DNA of 48,216 nucleotides, from NCBI GenBank assembly GCA_051453625.1, contig JBOZIK010000001.1, positions 75,891,161 to 75,939,376 on the forward strand, read 5' to 3'. Position 1 is the first letter of the stretch, and each line of letters starts with the position of its first letter. The translations under genes were made by a program, and so were the position numbers. The notes beneath the pieces are model-generated. The model was given only the letters and a program-made list of their open reading frames with translations. It did not search any database and was not told the DNA's origin. The stretch comes from Welwitschia mirabilis (lineage: Eukaryota > Gnetophyta > Gnetopsida > Welwitschiales). Positions 23,561 to 35,700 of this stretch are shown in pieces.

Positions 23561-24030
23561 TTCAGGTTTTATCTGTACCAACCTTTATAAACAAATCGTC
23601 TTAGAATAAACAAACTACTTTTATAAACAGCATTCCATGGAAATTCAACCCACGACTCCCTCGAGCTCACCATATGCTGGTGAGCAAGAGGAGGACGGAG
23701 TTGGCGATAAACGGAAGCCAAATAGTTTATTCCATGCCTCTGGTCCAGCATTTTCGAAACTCATTTACGTTTCCATTGCTTATTCTAGTTCGCCTGCTGT
23801 GTTTGACTGTAACAAAATGAGTGAAGCGTGTGCACTCGCAAATTACCGCTGAGACACTGGAGGGGCAGCATACTTTCTTCGCCGCGCTTGGTACGACGCG
23901 GTTGGGACAATTGTTACGCAAGTAAGTGTTATGTCTTTTACAAGAAAATGAACTTCGTTGTCACGTCATTCCCTCAATCGAATACCCGATTAGGAACTTT
24001 GAGCGCTGAGGCTTCTGTTTGCAGGAATCA
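23561..24030 (+). promoter_or_regulatory. Upstream region of the truncated TPS copy
   Basis: Aligns with 39050-39627 upstream of the intact gene. It has TATAAA at 23622-23627, a short upstream ORF at 23817-23852 and a possible 5'-UTR intron (GTAAGT at 23932, TTTGCAG ending at 24024). Relative to the intact copy it lacks a 107-bp segment containing a G-box, W-box-like motifs and a TATA-like sequence. The lost segment falls inside the putative 5'-UTR intron. An ORF at 23637-23852 (71 codons) is open here, but its counterpart in unit 3 has a TAG after 17 codons, so I do not call it a gene. Confidence 0.55.
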
Positions 24031-24774
24031 ATGACGACCGTAAACTCCGACGCCTCACCCTTCCCCTGCGAGCCCATATATGTCTCGCACCCTCGGAGCT
24101 CTTGGGACCATAAGCTCATTCAGTCCCTCCGTTCTCCTTTCTCTGTAAATTCATCATTTTTTGCTTGTGTTTCAAGAAGTTTTAATTTTCTTTTGAAGTT
24201 CTAGATTTGGTTTTGCATGACGTGTTAAGTGCCTCTGATATATTGTGATTTCGTTCTGCATGAAATTTTTGGTGTTTCAGGATCCTTCTTACAAAGAATG
24301 CGCTCGTTTACTCGTTTCTGAGATTAAAAAAATGTTGGGAAACGAGTTGACGAACGTCCATGGTATTGACCGCCAGTTTAAAGATGAAATAACTACAGCC
24401 CTAGATTCTGTGCACAGGTGGTTTAACAGCGCAGTTTTCATTGTACTTCTTATGAATAACCGTTGATTTATGATATAACTAACTATATTTCTTTAAATAT
24501 GTTTTTTCAAATTAAAATATGTAGTGTATGGAAGGATTATCAAGCTTGGCAGTCGTGGATCCCTAATCTCACTTTCACATCTTTGGCGTTTCGATTGCTG
24601 CGTCTGCGACGATAAGAGAATGTCTCTCCACGTGAGAATCTACGCCAAAGTATAATTATTTCTTTCGATAACTTCTGAACACTCGAATTATTGCGATAAC
24701 AAGAAACACGTATTGCGATTAACAGAGGCATTTAAGGAATTTAGACATAAGGATGGCGAGTTCACAGACAAAGA
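24031..24774 (+). pseudogene. Truncated terpene synthase pseudogene (exons 1-3, part of 4)
   Basis: Closely related to the intact gene at 39628-42164. Exon 1 is 24031-24144, exon 2 24281-24417, exon 3 24525-24631, and exon 4 begins at 24726 and loses similarity after 24774. Splice sites are kept. Lesions are: (i) 57 bp (19 codons) missing from exon 2, in frame, so that VH joins directly to GIDR; (ii) TAC-to-TAA stop in exon 3 at 24613-24615; (iii) Arg16 of the RX8W motif changed to Ile; (iv) loss of everything after the start of exon 4, so no catalytic domain remains. Sequence related to a LINE 3' tail follows within tens of bases. It cannot encode an enzyme. Confidence 0.93.
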
Positions 24775-24789
24775 AATAAGGAATAAATT

Positions 24790-25019
24790 TTAGTCTTCTG
24801 ATATAGTATTCCTAGGCCTCAATGTTGTAAGTGATATCCTGTTTGTCCATATGTATTGCCCTCTATATGTACTAGTCTTCTTTGTTTATGATGCTTAGTT
24901 ATTCTACTTTAGGCTGCATGATGCCTCTTTTCTAGCTTGGTTCCTTTTAAGCTAGATTTAGTATTATGACCTTATATTTTAATATAAGGATCTCTATCTC
25001 ATTTCAAAAAAAAAAAAAA
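24790..25019 (+). mobile_element. LINE 3' tail with poly(A), unit 1/2 junction
   Basis: Matches 32550-32765, the 3' end of the LINE in front of unit 3 (both contain GCCCTCTATATGTACTAGTC), and ends in a 14-A run at 25006-25019. Only the 3' untranslated part is present. Its right flank (from 25020) matches the right flank of the other copy, so the LINE insertion predates duplication of the array. The left edge is the breakpoint with the TPS pseudogene and is imprecise (24775-24800). Confidence 0.8.
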
Positions 25020-28000
25020 GTTTTATGTTTAAATTTTTTATGGTAAAATTTTCTACTCGATTTTATAATATATAATAACATAAGATATGGCTAAAAGTTT
25101 CTTCCCAAAATAATGAGAAACACATTTTTATAATTTTTCATTTTAAGAACTACAAGTTATATACATAAATAATATTTGCTAACTTGAATAATAATATTCT
25201 TATATACTCCTTTAGGTTTTAAATATTAATCATTTTTATTATTAAATAAGAGGCTTACATATTTTAAATTGTAAATGTTCATAAAAATTATAAGGCATAA
25301 GAGTTGCACCATATTTAAGATTAAGAAGGGATCTCACTATTATATGTCTTTATATTATACATAATATAGTCGATGATCCATGACCTTTATATCTAAGAGG
25401 AATTAGCTTAGAATATCTACACATATTTTTTACTTAAAAGGTATTTCTCTTCACATGTTTTATTTGTACCCTATTAATATTTTAGAAACTTTTTGTAACT
25501 AATATTTGTTTCATTAGATCAAAGTAAAGTAACATAAATTTTTAATCTCTTACAATTTTCCGAAATTTTCTTATTAATTATTTTTTATTTTCTTTTGCAT
25601 CAGCTAGAAAAGGTTGCTAGTGGGTCATATTTCTTCTTTTAATTTTTCCAAACCTTTTTTCTTATTTTCATCCATTGAATTATTGTCTTTTGATATCACA
25701 TTGATTTTTAGAAATTTTATTCCCTACCCCATATCCCCTGCTTCTTCTTCTTCTTCTTCTTCTTCTTCTTCTTCTTCTTCTTCTTCTTTGTTTCCTTTCC
25801 CTCATTTCTTACGTTTAATTTTCTGCTTCTAAGTATGATGAATTTCACTAATGCATATTATTAATCCTCATAAATATCTATAACATATACATTAAAATTT
25901 ATAGGTTAATTTTTATTATTGTCTCTAAGATTTTCTCTTTAAGTAGTTCTGTTACATATTTCATTTAAAAGTATTGAATTTATTGTATATTATTTTGTTC
26001 TAGAAAACTTTGCAACATAGTTTTAATTTGTTTACTTTTTTTGATGTCATAAATTTTCCCTTCACATGTTTTTAAAATTTAAATTTTAAGGAGGATTTAG
26101 TTTAGATAATTGAAATTTGAAGCCATTTTGTTAACTTTCCCCTAAAAAATAAGGCATTGTTACAAAGATGAATGTGAAAAATGCATATCCTTAGTAAAGG
26201 TTTCGATGGCATTTGAATTTCCTACTATTGTTTTTAAAAATAAGATATGAAGAGACATTCTTCTATTTTATAATTTTTCATTACAATTACACAAATTTAA
26301 TGTTATTCTAATGTGCTAGTTTGTATTAGGTTTAATTTTCATATTTATCTTTTCAAAGTTTTAGTTGATAGTGGATACATCACTTACGTTTTAAAAAACT
26401 TATTTCTTTATCTTTTGAATTATTTTACAATCTCCCTTAGAATGTTTATTTATATATTTTCCATACTCTAGAGTCATTTTACTAATTTTTTAATTAAATT
26501 TTCAAGTTTTATGTATTATGCTACCTAAAAAATGGATTTTTATTCTAATTTATAAGAATTTTTTATCATTTCAAGTTAGTCCATTATAAAAGAATTGAAT
26601 TAATATCCATTTTTTATATCCATGTTGTAAACACATTTGTACCATGTTTTTATAACTATTAAATCCATGGTAAGAAGTTTTATTACATTTTAATGTAAAG
26701 TTCCTAATATTTTTCTTAGGGTCTATGCTTGTCATGATGGGAAATGATATTTTAAAAATATTTTACTTAAGTGTTTTTAAAGTTAAAATCCACATACATT
26801 TTAAAGAAATATAATTTTATCTAACTTATCTTTTAAATTGTGTATGAGTGAGTGTGTGTGTAGTTTCTTTCATTTTCTTGGATGCATAGTTTCCAAAGGC
26901 ATGCTAGGAAGTTACATATTTCTACAAGCATGGATCTTCATTTTCTAATTCTTTGAATCTAGATAATGAGCTAAGTGAAAATGATTTAAAGATATGATAA
27001 TATCACATGATCTTTGGGAAAACAATAACGTTAAAAGATTTTTTTTCTTTTGAGCTAATTTAGTTAAAAATGTTTAGGATGGTTGATCAAGAAATTTTAA
27101 ATATTTCCATTAAAGACGATTAGAATAATATGTAAATTAGAAACTTAAAAATTAAAGTATTACAATCATAATGAAAAGTTATGTGATTGTATTCCAAAAA
27201 TATAAAATATAATGAAATGTAAATAAAATTTTAAAAAAAATTAAAGAATTAAAAATGAAAATATTAGATTGATATAAAAATATGTTAGCAAAGTAGAACT
27301 ACCATATCATAGTGACATGACTATGAATCATCAATGAGATAAAACATTATGTATTAATTCACAAAATTACAATGAATTATGTCAAATAAATAGTATATAA
27401 AATGGAAAAAGATCATAATCAAATGTCATGGAAAAATTACTAAGGATATTCAATTTTATTTTATAGCTTTTTTCTTCATAAAATTTCCTTTTATAGCTTT
27501 TGATTTTAAGATAAAATTATTTTACCTTAATTTATTATTTTTATCTTTAAATCTTGAATCAAAAGGGCTAATATGTACATTTGACTTTAGAAATGCTAAA
27601 ACTTGTAAGGAAACTCAAGAAAAATGTGAAGCATACCTTTTTAAATAGTTCTAGCACTAAACGTTTCTTGACAATATTGTTAAATTTGGAGCTACAATAT
27701 AGTGTACCTAGATTAATAGCTTTTAGAATGTTGTTTTTCCATAGGAAGATCATAAATGATACTTCAAATTCAAAGTTCAATTATAAGTAATTGAAAAATA
27801 GAGAACATAAAGTAAAATTCAGTATTATAAATGTGGTAATGGAATCATGCCATGATAAGATAAAGAAGTCAAAGTGTTATGTCTAGCTTAGACTTAATAT
27901 AACATGTTACAATATAACATCATTATTTATTAATATAAAAGATAAATAAATTATTAGACTATTTGTTAAATAAGAAATGCACTAATAGTAAAACTAAATG

Positions 28001-30335
28001 GAATATTGAATCTTATAAATTAACATCAATGGTAAGGGAAAAAACCATGTATAATAGAAATAATCTTATAAATTTATTTAATATTAAAATAAAAATCACC
28101 AATTGCTACAACAATGCCTTAATGGTAGTAGTTCATTATATTCAATGATCAGTGCATCAAAAGAATAGCTCTATAACCTTCACTACTTAAAGAAAAGCTA
28201 TGTGAAGAATAATAATGATAAAGAGTAATTGTTAGTAATATGAAAGTTACAACATACTTTTATTCATAAGCATGTTTATGGTATATAGAGATCTATGGTT
28301 TAGGAATACCACTACCTTTAATAAGGATTTGTAAGATCTTGGTTATAATAAAAGTAGGTAACTATCCTATGCATCTTTTAATTTTGTCAAATGATTTTGC
28401 CTTAATTTCTAAAATCAAGGAACCTTTATAACATATTGTAAAAATTTTTAATACATTTTACCACTAATCTAAAATGATAATTAATGTTAAAAAACATAGT
28501 TATAGTTTGTAGCACCAATTATGATGATTATCCTTGTCAATTAGAAAATGAATATGTTCAAACATTTTTATCCAATAAATGCTTATACTTGGAATGCTTT
28601 AGTATTTGTACATGGGATAAATACATCGCTTAAAGAGTTAATGGAGGTATGAAAGCCTTATTTTCCTTTAAAAATAAGTGTAAAAAAGGAGGTAATGTTC
28701 TATTACAATACTTGTAGATAACTTTTTCACACTGGTATTAACCAACTCTATGCATTGTGTAATAGTTAAATAGTAGAAGTAAATAAAGGAATTCTGATAA
28801 AATTTATTGTTAAAATAATTTAAGGAAAACATCAAACATATGATGATAATATATTTCTTGAAGTTGAATTGATACCTTTAGAAGTATGAACTATTTGTCA
28901 ATTTTTAACTTATATTCATAATCTCTTACAATCCACTATAATAAATTTTCTTAAAGAGACAATCATGTACTCAACAAAAATGTTTACTTTATCATGAAAA
29001 GATTTGCTTTAAGAAATGAAACATTTAAACCAATGTTTTTATTATGATCTTGAACAATGTTAATACATTATATACTAAAATTAGAAATTTAAAAGTCTAT
29101 TAAATAAAAATTTATTAAAATGTTTAAAACTAAAAGGCATCTCAAACTCAAAATGTTTAGTGGTCGTACATTTGTCTAGAAGTATAGATATCTAATTACC
29201 AAATGAATGATTTAATTAAGCTTAAGACCTCCTAGTGTGCTAAAGGGGGCCTGTAAAGTTTTAACTAGTAAACCCCTAAATGGAGGATAATTAACACACT
29301 AGTTGTAGTACCATCCCATTGAAAAATTTTTAGAAATTGAAAATTTATTAATTAAACCTCATTATGGTGTTATAAATTGAAATAATTTTTACTTAAGTAT
29401 TAACATTTAACTAAAGTTTATAAATTAATTTTATTCATTAGATTTTTGAAAGGGGTAAAACTGTATAATGTTTTGAGTTTTAAAGTTCTTTAACATGTAA
29501 TAAGAAATAAATTTCTATGAATATTATTTCTTTTTCCCATGCTCCTTTTGATTTAGGAGCATCACTAATTTCAAGAATTCTTAGGACTTGTAGAGAATTT
29601 TGGAAGTGTAAGTTCTAAAAGTTCTTGAATTATTAGAAGATTATAAATGTCTTACAGAAACCATGGATAAGTTCAATTACTATTATCCAACCATTTGTGA
29701 CAACTAGGTGAATATTAATGAAATGACATTGCATGATTGTTTCTCATGATTTAAAAGAGGATTGGGATCCACTTTTTTATGTATCCATTTTCTTTCATTA
29801 TTAATGAGATTCAATGTGTAGTTTTTTATTTGAATCTTTTCATGCTTTTTTTCACTTGTGTTCTTATTTTAACTTTAAATAATGTTATTTTTTTCTCTAA
29901 AATGTTTCATCCATGTTTTTTATTGCATTAAATGATAGCAGAGCTAGTTTGATGCCATGAAAGTTTTGGAGTAAATTTGGTGACAAATGGTTATAGAGAA
30001 AAGGTAAGAAAGCCTTTATTACCAAAGGTGGGAATGAAAAATCACTAAAGGATGCATAAAAAGATTGGTAGGAAGCCATTAAATATCACATAGAAGGCCT
30101 GTTGGATGATCATTGCACATTGCATGATACACAAAGTGAAAAACTATCCCAAGTTGCATGGAAATAAAAGTGGAAACATAACTACAATAGCACTACTTTG
30201 GCCACCAACATAACAACCATGATTTAAGGTTAGTAATGCATGTACCGAAGTTCTACATATAATAATTTTTAGCATGAAAATAACAATTTTTTCAAAGGGT
30301 TTTTAATGAGAAAACATGCCTACATTCATGAATAT
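25020..30335. repeat. Tandem array, unit 2 A block
   Basis: Second copy of the A block, in the same orientation as units 1 and 3. It starts right after the LINE poly(A) and ends near 30335, at the point corresponding to about 22690 of unit 1 and 38190 of unit 3. The ~0.9 kb leading to the TPS promoter and the whole TPS gene are missing. In place of the C-rich tract it has a (CTT)16 microsatellite. ORFs here (25614-25832, 27568-27780, 27581-27790, 27963-28148, 29897-30079) have no recognisable domain. Confidence 0.88.
25741..25788 (+). repeat. (CTT)16 microsatellite
   Basis: Sixteen perfect CTT units. The corresponding positions in units 1 and 3 hold an imperfect C/T-rich tract and no trinucleotide array, so this is a unit-2-specific expansion. 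Confidence 0.97.
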
Positions 30336-31139
30336 AGAGCCTCTTTCCAAATCTAAAGATATTACTTATTAGCTTTGTAATTCTCTATTTGTTTAATAAT
30401 TTTTAAAGATTAATTTCATGAATCATAAAAGAAATCAATATGTTTCCCTAGGGTCCTACAATTGAGAAAAATAACCCTAACTTTTGATTATGCATTTAAG
30501 TTCATATTTGATGCATTCTCGATCTATCCATTCAATGAAAAACCTATTTAAATTATTATTTTTTACTCCATAAATCCTCTACCTGATAATGATGCAGTAG
30601 CATTAAACTTTTCCATCTAGCATCCTTTTAAGGTTTGGCATCCCCAAAGATTACTTTCTTTTGATGTAAAATCTTAATCCAAATAACTATCTTGCTCCTC
30701 AAACTTAAACCCTTACATCACAAAACATAAATTAAGCCCTCTTCTTTATGTCTTTCCTTAGAAAGTTTAAGTGAATGGGATCTATTTAAGTTATACTTGT
30801 TAAGATAGATGGATGAAAATATTTAAGTATTTTGCCATTTACTTAAAATAAATTATCAAATCTTATAAATTTTATAGCATTAAGTGAATAAAATATTTCA
30901 AGCTTAAAGGGATCACTCCATTTGGATATTAATTTCATAACAAGGCATTATATTCAAATGGATGCTTATTACTAAATATTTTTATTTCATATGAATAATT
31001 TTAAAAATAATATTTCTTAAAATTTTTATTATTTAAGATTTTTATTGGTAAATTTTGGTTTAAGATTTAAATTCTAGTTCATACATGATAGTTCATAAAT
31101 ATAATCCTTAATTATTGCCTTGATTTGATTAACATCTCT
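30336..31139. other. Unassigned sequence between unit 2 and the LINE
   Basis: The first ~140 bp resemble 17446-17570. The rest is AT-rich with no readable coding blocks; it may be eroded 5' LINE sequence or an older insertion. No gene is supported. Confidence 0.4.
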
Positions 31140-32765
31140 AAATTCATACTTAATTATCTTTTAATTAAATTGAAGTTATCAAGTATTTCTCCTTATCTCT
31201 TTATTTTAGCTATGGAAGGATTTTCTTCAAGATTTAGATCTCTTAAGGAAAAGGACGTTATAAAAGGTATTACCCCTACTCATGATTATGAGGAATTTAC
31301 CCACTTGCAGTTTTTGGATGATATAATTCTCTTTAGTGAAGGAATCTTATTTACTATTAATACTAATAAAACATTTTTATAAGGTTTTTCCCAAGCTTTA
31401 AGGATTATGATTAATCTTCATAAGAGTAAATTGTATTGCTTTAATGTTGAAGAAAATGTGAAAAATATGTTTAGTCATACCCTTGGATATGATATAGACC
31501 AGTTTTCTATAAAATATTTAGATTTTCCTCTATTTATCACTAGGATGAATAAATATATGTGGATTGATTTCCTAGATAAAATCCATAAAAGATTGACTGG
31601 TTGAAAGGCTTGTCTTCTTTCATAAACAAGTATGTTTTACTTTTTAGATCTTGTCTTCAAGCTATTCCTCTGTATCTCACGTTTACTCTAAAAGATCCTA
31701 AATAAATTATTAACCCTTTAGAGAAAATAGAAATATTCTTTTTATGGTCAAATATTGGTTACAGAACTACACACACTATAAGACAAAAGAGGATGAAGGC
31801 CTTGGTCTTAAAATTTTGCTGATTGTGAACGTTTTCCTTATAGATAAGCTCTTAAGGCAGGTGCATATATTTTGAAAAAAAAAAGGGAAAAAAAACTTGG
31901 GTTTTAGTTATGAAGCATAAATAAATTTATGAAAATGTCTCCTTTTCTCAAGTACCAAGAATAATGGATGCCTCTCCTACTTCATGATATTTTGAAAAAA
32001 AATAAAAAATTAGTTTTGTCAAATATTAACACATAATGACTAGGGCTACTCATGGGATAATCATAACTATTATAATACTAAAATAGGATATGACACTATG
32101 ACGAATCATTGTGAATGAGATGCAATAGCTATTTTTTGATGCAATAGAGTCTTAAAACCTAAACATAATTTTTTTTTTTCCTTATAAGCTCTCAGAGACA
32201 AACTACCACTAAAATATTTTTTTAATCAAATGGGAATAATTGATATGTGGGAAAATTGAAGAAGACTCTCATCCTTTAGTTCACTCTAATTTGATTGCTC
32301 ACATTAGAAGGAAATTTAATGATCTTTGTATTAATGACTCCATTTTGACAATAGTCAGATCTTGAAATCAAAACTATAACAGAGTGAAGAATCATGCTTA
32401 AAATGCATTTATAATCATTCCTTTTTATCATATTTGGAAAGCTCATAATAAATCTCTCTTTTAGGTCATGTTTTTCTCTATAAGTTTTATTTTGTTTCAT
32501 TTCCTTCATGAATGGAAAGACTTAGATGAACACAAAATATGTTTTTAGTATTCTTAGACCTTAATGCCATAAGTAACATTCTCTTTGTCCATCTCTATTG
32601 CCCTCTATATGTACTAGTCTCCTTTGTCTATTATGCTTAGTTATTCGACTTTAGAATGCATAATTCCTCCTTTTTAGCTTATTTTCTTTCAAGCTAGATC
32701 TTATACTATGATCTTATATTATAATATAAGGATTTTTTTTTTTATCTTTAAACAAAAAAAAGGCT
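31140..32765 (+). mobile_element. 5'-truncated LINE with RT remnant and 3' tail
   Basis: The open piece 31125-31382 contains SISPYLFILAMEGFSSRF, then FTHLQFLDDIILF. The latter matches the LINE RT catalytic box THLQFADDTLLF with Ala changed to Leu. The piece 31407-31604 continues with INLHKSKLYCFNV and IKYLDFPLF (family: 'KYLGLPL'). From 31600 a frame reads TGWKACLLS-like and LQAIPLYL-like blocks, the usual LINE sequence after the palm. The 3' untranslated tail resembles 24790-25019 and ends in an A-rich run near 32752-32761. Stops make it inactive. It resembles the minus-strand LINE at 12850-14200 (both have a KGITxT block), so the two are probably one family. Confidence 0.85.
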
Positions 32766-35700
32766 TTTATGCTCAAATTTTTTAAGGCAAAACTTTTTAC
32801 TTCATTTTATAATATATAAAGATATAAACTATGGCTAGAAATTTCTTCTCAAAATAATGAGAAATATATTTTTATAATTGTTCATTTTAAGTACGACAAA
32901 ATCTATACAAAATAATATTTATTAGCTTGAACAATAATATTCTTGACTACTCCTTTATCTTGACATATTGATAACTCTTATTATTAAAATAAAGGGCTTA
33001 GATATTTTTAAATCATAAAAGTTTATAAAAATAACAAGGCATAAGAGTTGTACTAGATTTAAGATTAAGAAGGATTATCACTATTATATGTATTTGTATT
33101 ATACATAATATAGTTGATCATCCATGATCTTTATATTTAGAAGGAATTAATTTAGAATACCTACACTTATATTTTATACTTAAAAAGGTATTTCTCTTCA
33201 CATGTTTTATTTGTATCCTATTAATATTTTTGAAATTTTTCATAACTAAGATTTATTTTATTACATCAAGTAAAGTAAGATCAATTTTTAATATCTTAGA
33301 ACTTTTAAAAATTTTCTTCTTTATTATTTTTTTATCTTCTTTATATCAAATAGAGAAGATTTGTGGTGGTTCATATTTCTTCTTGTAATTTTTTGAAATC
33401 TTTCTTCTTATTTTCATCCATTGAACTATTATCTTCTGATATGGTATTGATTTTTTATACTTTTAGTCCATATCCCATTCCTATTCCTCCACACCACTCC
33501 TTCCCCCCGCCCCACGCTTCAAATGCATCCCACCTTCCCCACACCCCAATACTAGTGCACCATCCCCCACACCCAAACTCCTCTTCTACTCTTTTTATTT
33601 CCCTCATTTCTAATTCTAGATTTTTCCTTTTAAGTGTGATGAATTCTATTGGTTCATATTATTCATCCTTACAAACATTTATAACATATGCATTAAAATT
33701 TATAAGCTAATTTTAATTGTTATATTTAAAATTTTCTCTTTGGATGGTTGTGTTATATATATGTCATTTAAAAATTTTAAATTTATTGTATATTTTATTT
33801 CATTCTAGAAAAATTTGCATCATAGTTTTCACTCATTTACTTTTTTTAATGTCATAAATTTTCCCTTGAGATGTTTTTAAAATTTTAATTATGATGAGGG
33901 TTTAGTTAAGGCAATTCAAATTGGAAGCATTTTATTGACTTTCAATTAAAAATAAGGGATCGTTACAAAGATAAATGTGAAAAATGCATATCCTTAGAAA
34001 ACATTTTGGTAGCATTTGATTTTTCTAATATTTTTTTCAAAAATAAGATGTAAAGGGACATCCTTTTATTTTATAACTTTTATTATAAATTACACAAATT
34101 TTATGTCAGTCTAGTGTGCCAAGTTACATTAGGTTTAATTTTCATATTTATCTTTTCAAAGCTTTAGTTGATTATGGATACATTCCTAATGCTTAAAAAA
34201 ACTTCTTTCTTTGGCTTTTGAATTATTTTGTAATTTTCCTTAGAATGCTGAGTTAGATATTTTCCATTCTATAGAGTTGTTTTACTAATATTTTTATTAA
34301 TTTTTTAAGTTTCGTGTATTTTTCACTTGAAAATTGGAATTTTAATCCTAGTTTATAAGAATTTTCTATCATTTTAAGTAAGTCCATTATAAACAAATTG
34401 AATTAATAACCATTTTTTATATCCATATTTTATATCCATGTTATGAACCCATTCTTACCATGTTTTGCAACTATGAAAGCCATGGTAAAAACATTTATTA
34501 TATTTTAATGTAAAGTTCATAATCTTTTTCTTAGGTTTCTTCTTTTCATGATGGGAAAAGATATTTTAAAAAAGGTTTTAGTTAAGTATTTTCAAAGTTA
34601 ATCCGCATATATTTTAAAGAAATATAGAATTATTTAACTTCTCTTTTAAAGTGTGTATGAGTAAGTGTATGTCTAGCCTTCTTTTATTTTCTAGGATGCA
34701 CAGGTTTCAAAGGCATGTGAGGATGTTAGATATTTCTATAAGTATCGATCTTCATTTTCTAATTCTTTGATTGTGGGTAGTGAGCTAAGTGAAAATGATT
34801 TAAAGATATGATAATATTAGATGATTTTTGGAAAAATAATACAAATTAAAGGATTATTTTTTTGTGAATTGATGTAGTTGAAAATGTTTAAGAAGGTTGA
34901 TTAAAAAATTTTAAATATTTCCATTATAGCTAATTCGAATAATTTATAAATTATTAAAAAAATTTAAAAAACTTAAACAATAAAGTATTACTACCACAAT
35001 GAAAAGTTATGTGATTGTATTGAATAGTGATAAGCTACAATGAAATATAAATAAAATTTAAAAATATTTTAAAGAATTCCAAAATGAATATATTAGGTTG
35101 TTATACAAATATGCTAGCAAAGTAGAACTACTATGGCATGGTGACATAGCTATGAAGCATCAATGAGAGAAAACATTATGTGTTAATTTACAAAATTACA
35201 ATGAATTATGTCAAATAAATAGTATACAAAAGGGGAAAAAACCATAGTGAAACACCATTAACAAATTTACTAAGGATATTCATTTTTTTAATAGCTTTTA
35301 CTTCACAAAATTTACTTTTATAGCTTTTTATTTTGAAACAAAATTATCTTACCTCAGTTTTTTATTTGTATCATTGAATCTTGAATCAAAAGGGCTAATA
35401 TGTAAATTTGGCTTTAGAAATGCTAAAAAGTTTAAGGAAACTCAAGAAAAATATGAAGCATACCTTTTTAAATAGTTCTAGCATCAAATGTTTCTCAACA
35501 ATATCGTGAAATATGTATCTATAATATAGTGGACCTAGATTAATAACATTTAGGATGTTGTTTTTCCATAAGAAGAACATAATGATACTACAGATTCAAT
35601 GTTTAAGTATAACTAATTGTAAAAATAGAGAACATAAAGTAAAATTTAATTTTATAAATGTGGTAATGGAATCATTCCATTATAAGATGAAGAAGCTAAA

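Noticed and set aside
23637-23852. 71-codon ORF starting MEIQPTTPSSSPYAGEQ upstream of the pseudogene
   Set aside because: The counterpart in unit 3 has a TAG after 17 codons and a frame-altering difference downstream. The ATG lies 9 bases after a TATA box, and nothing resembles a known protein.
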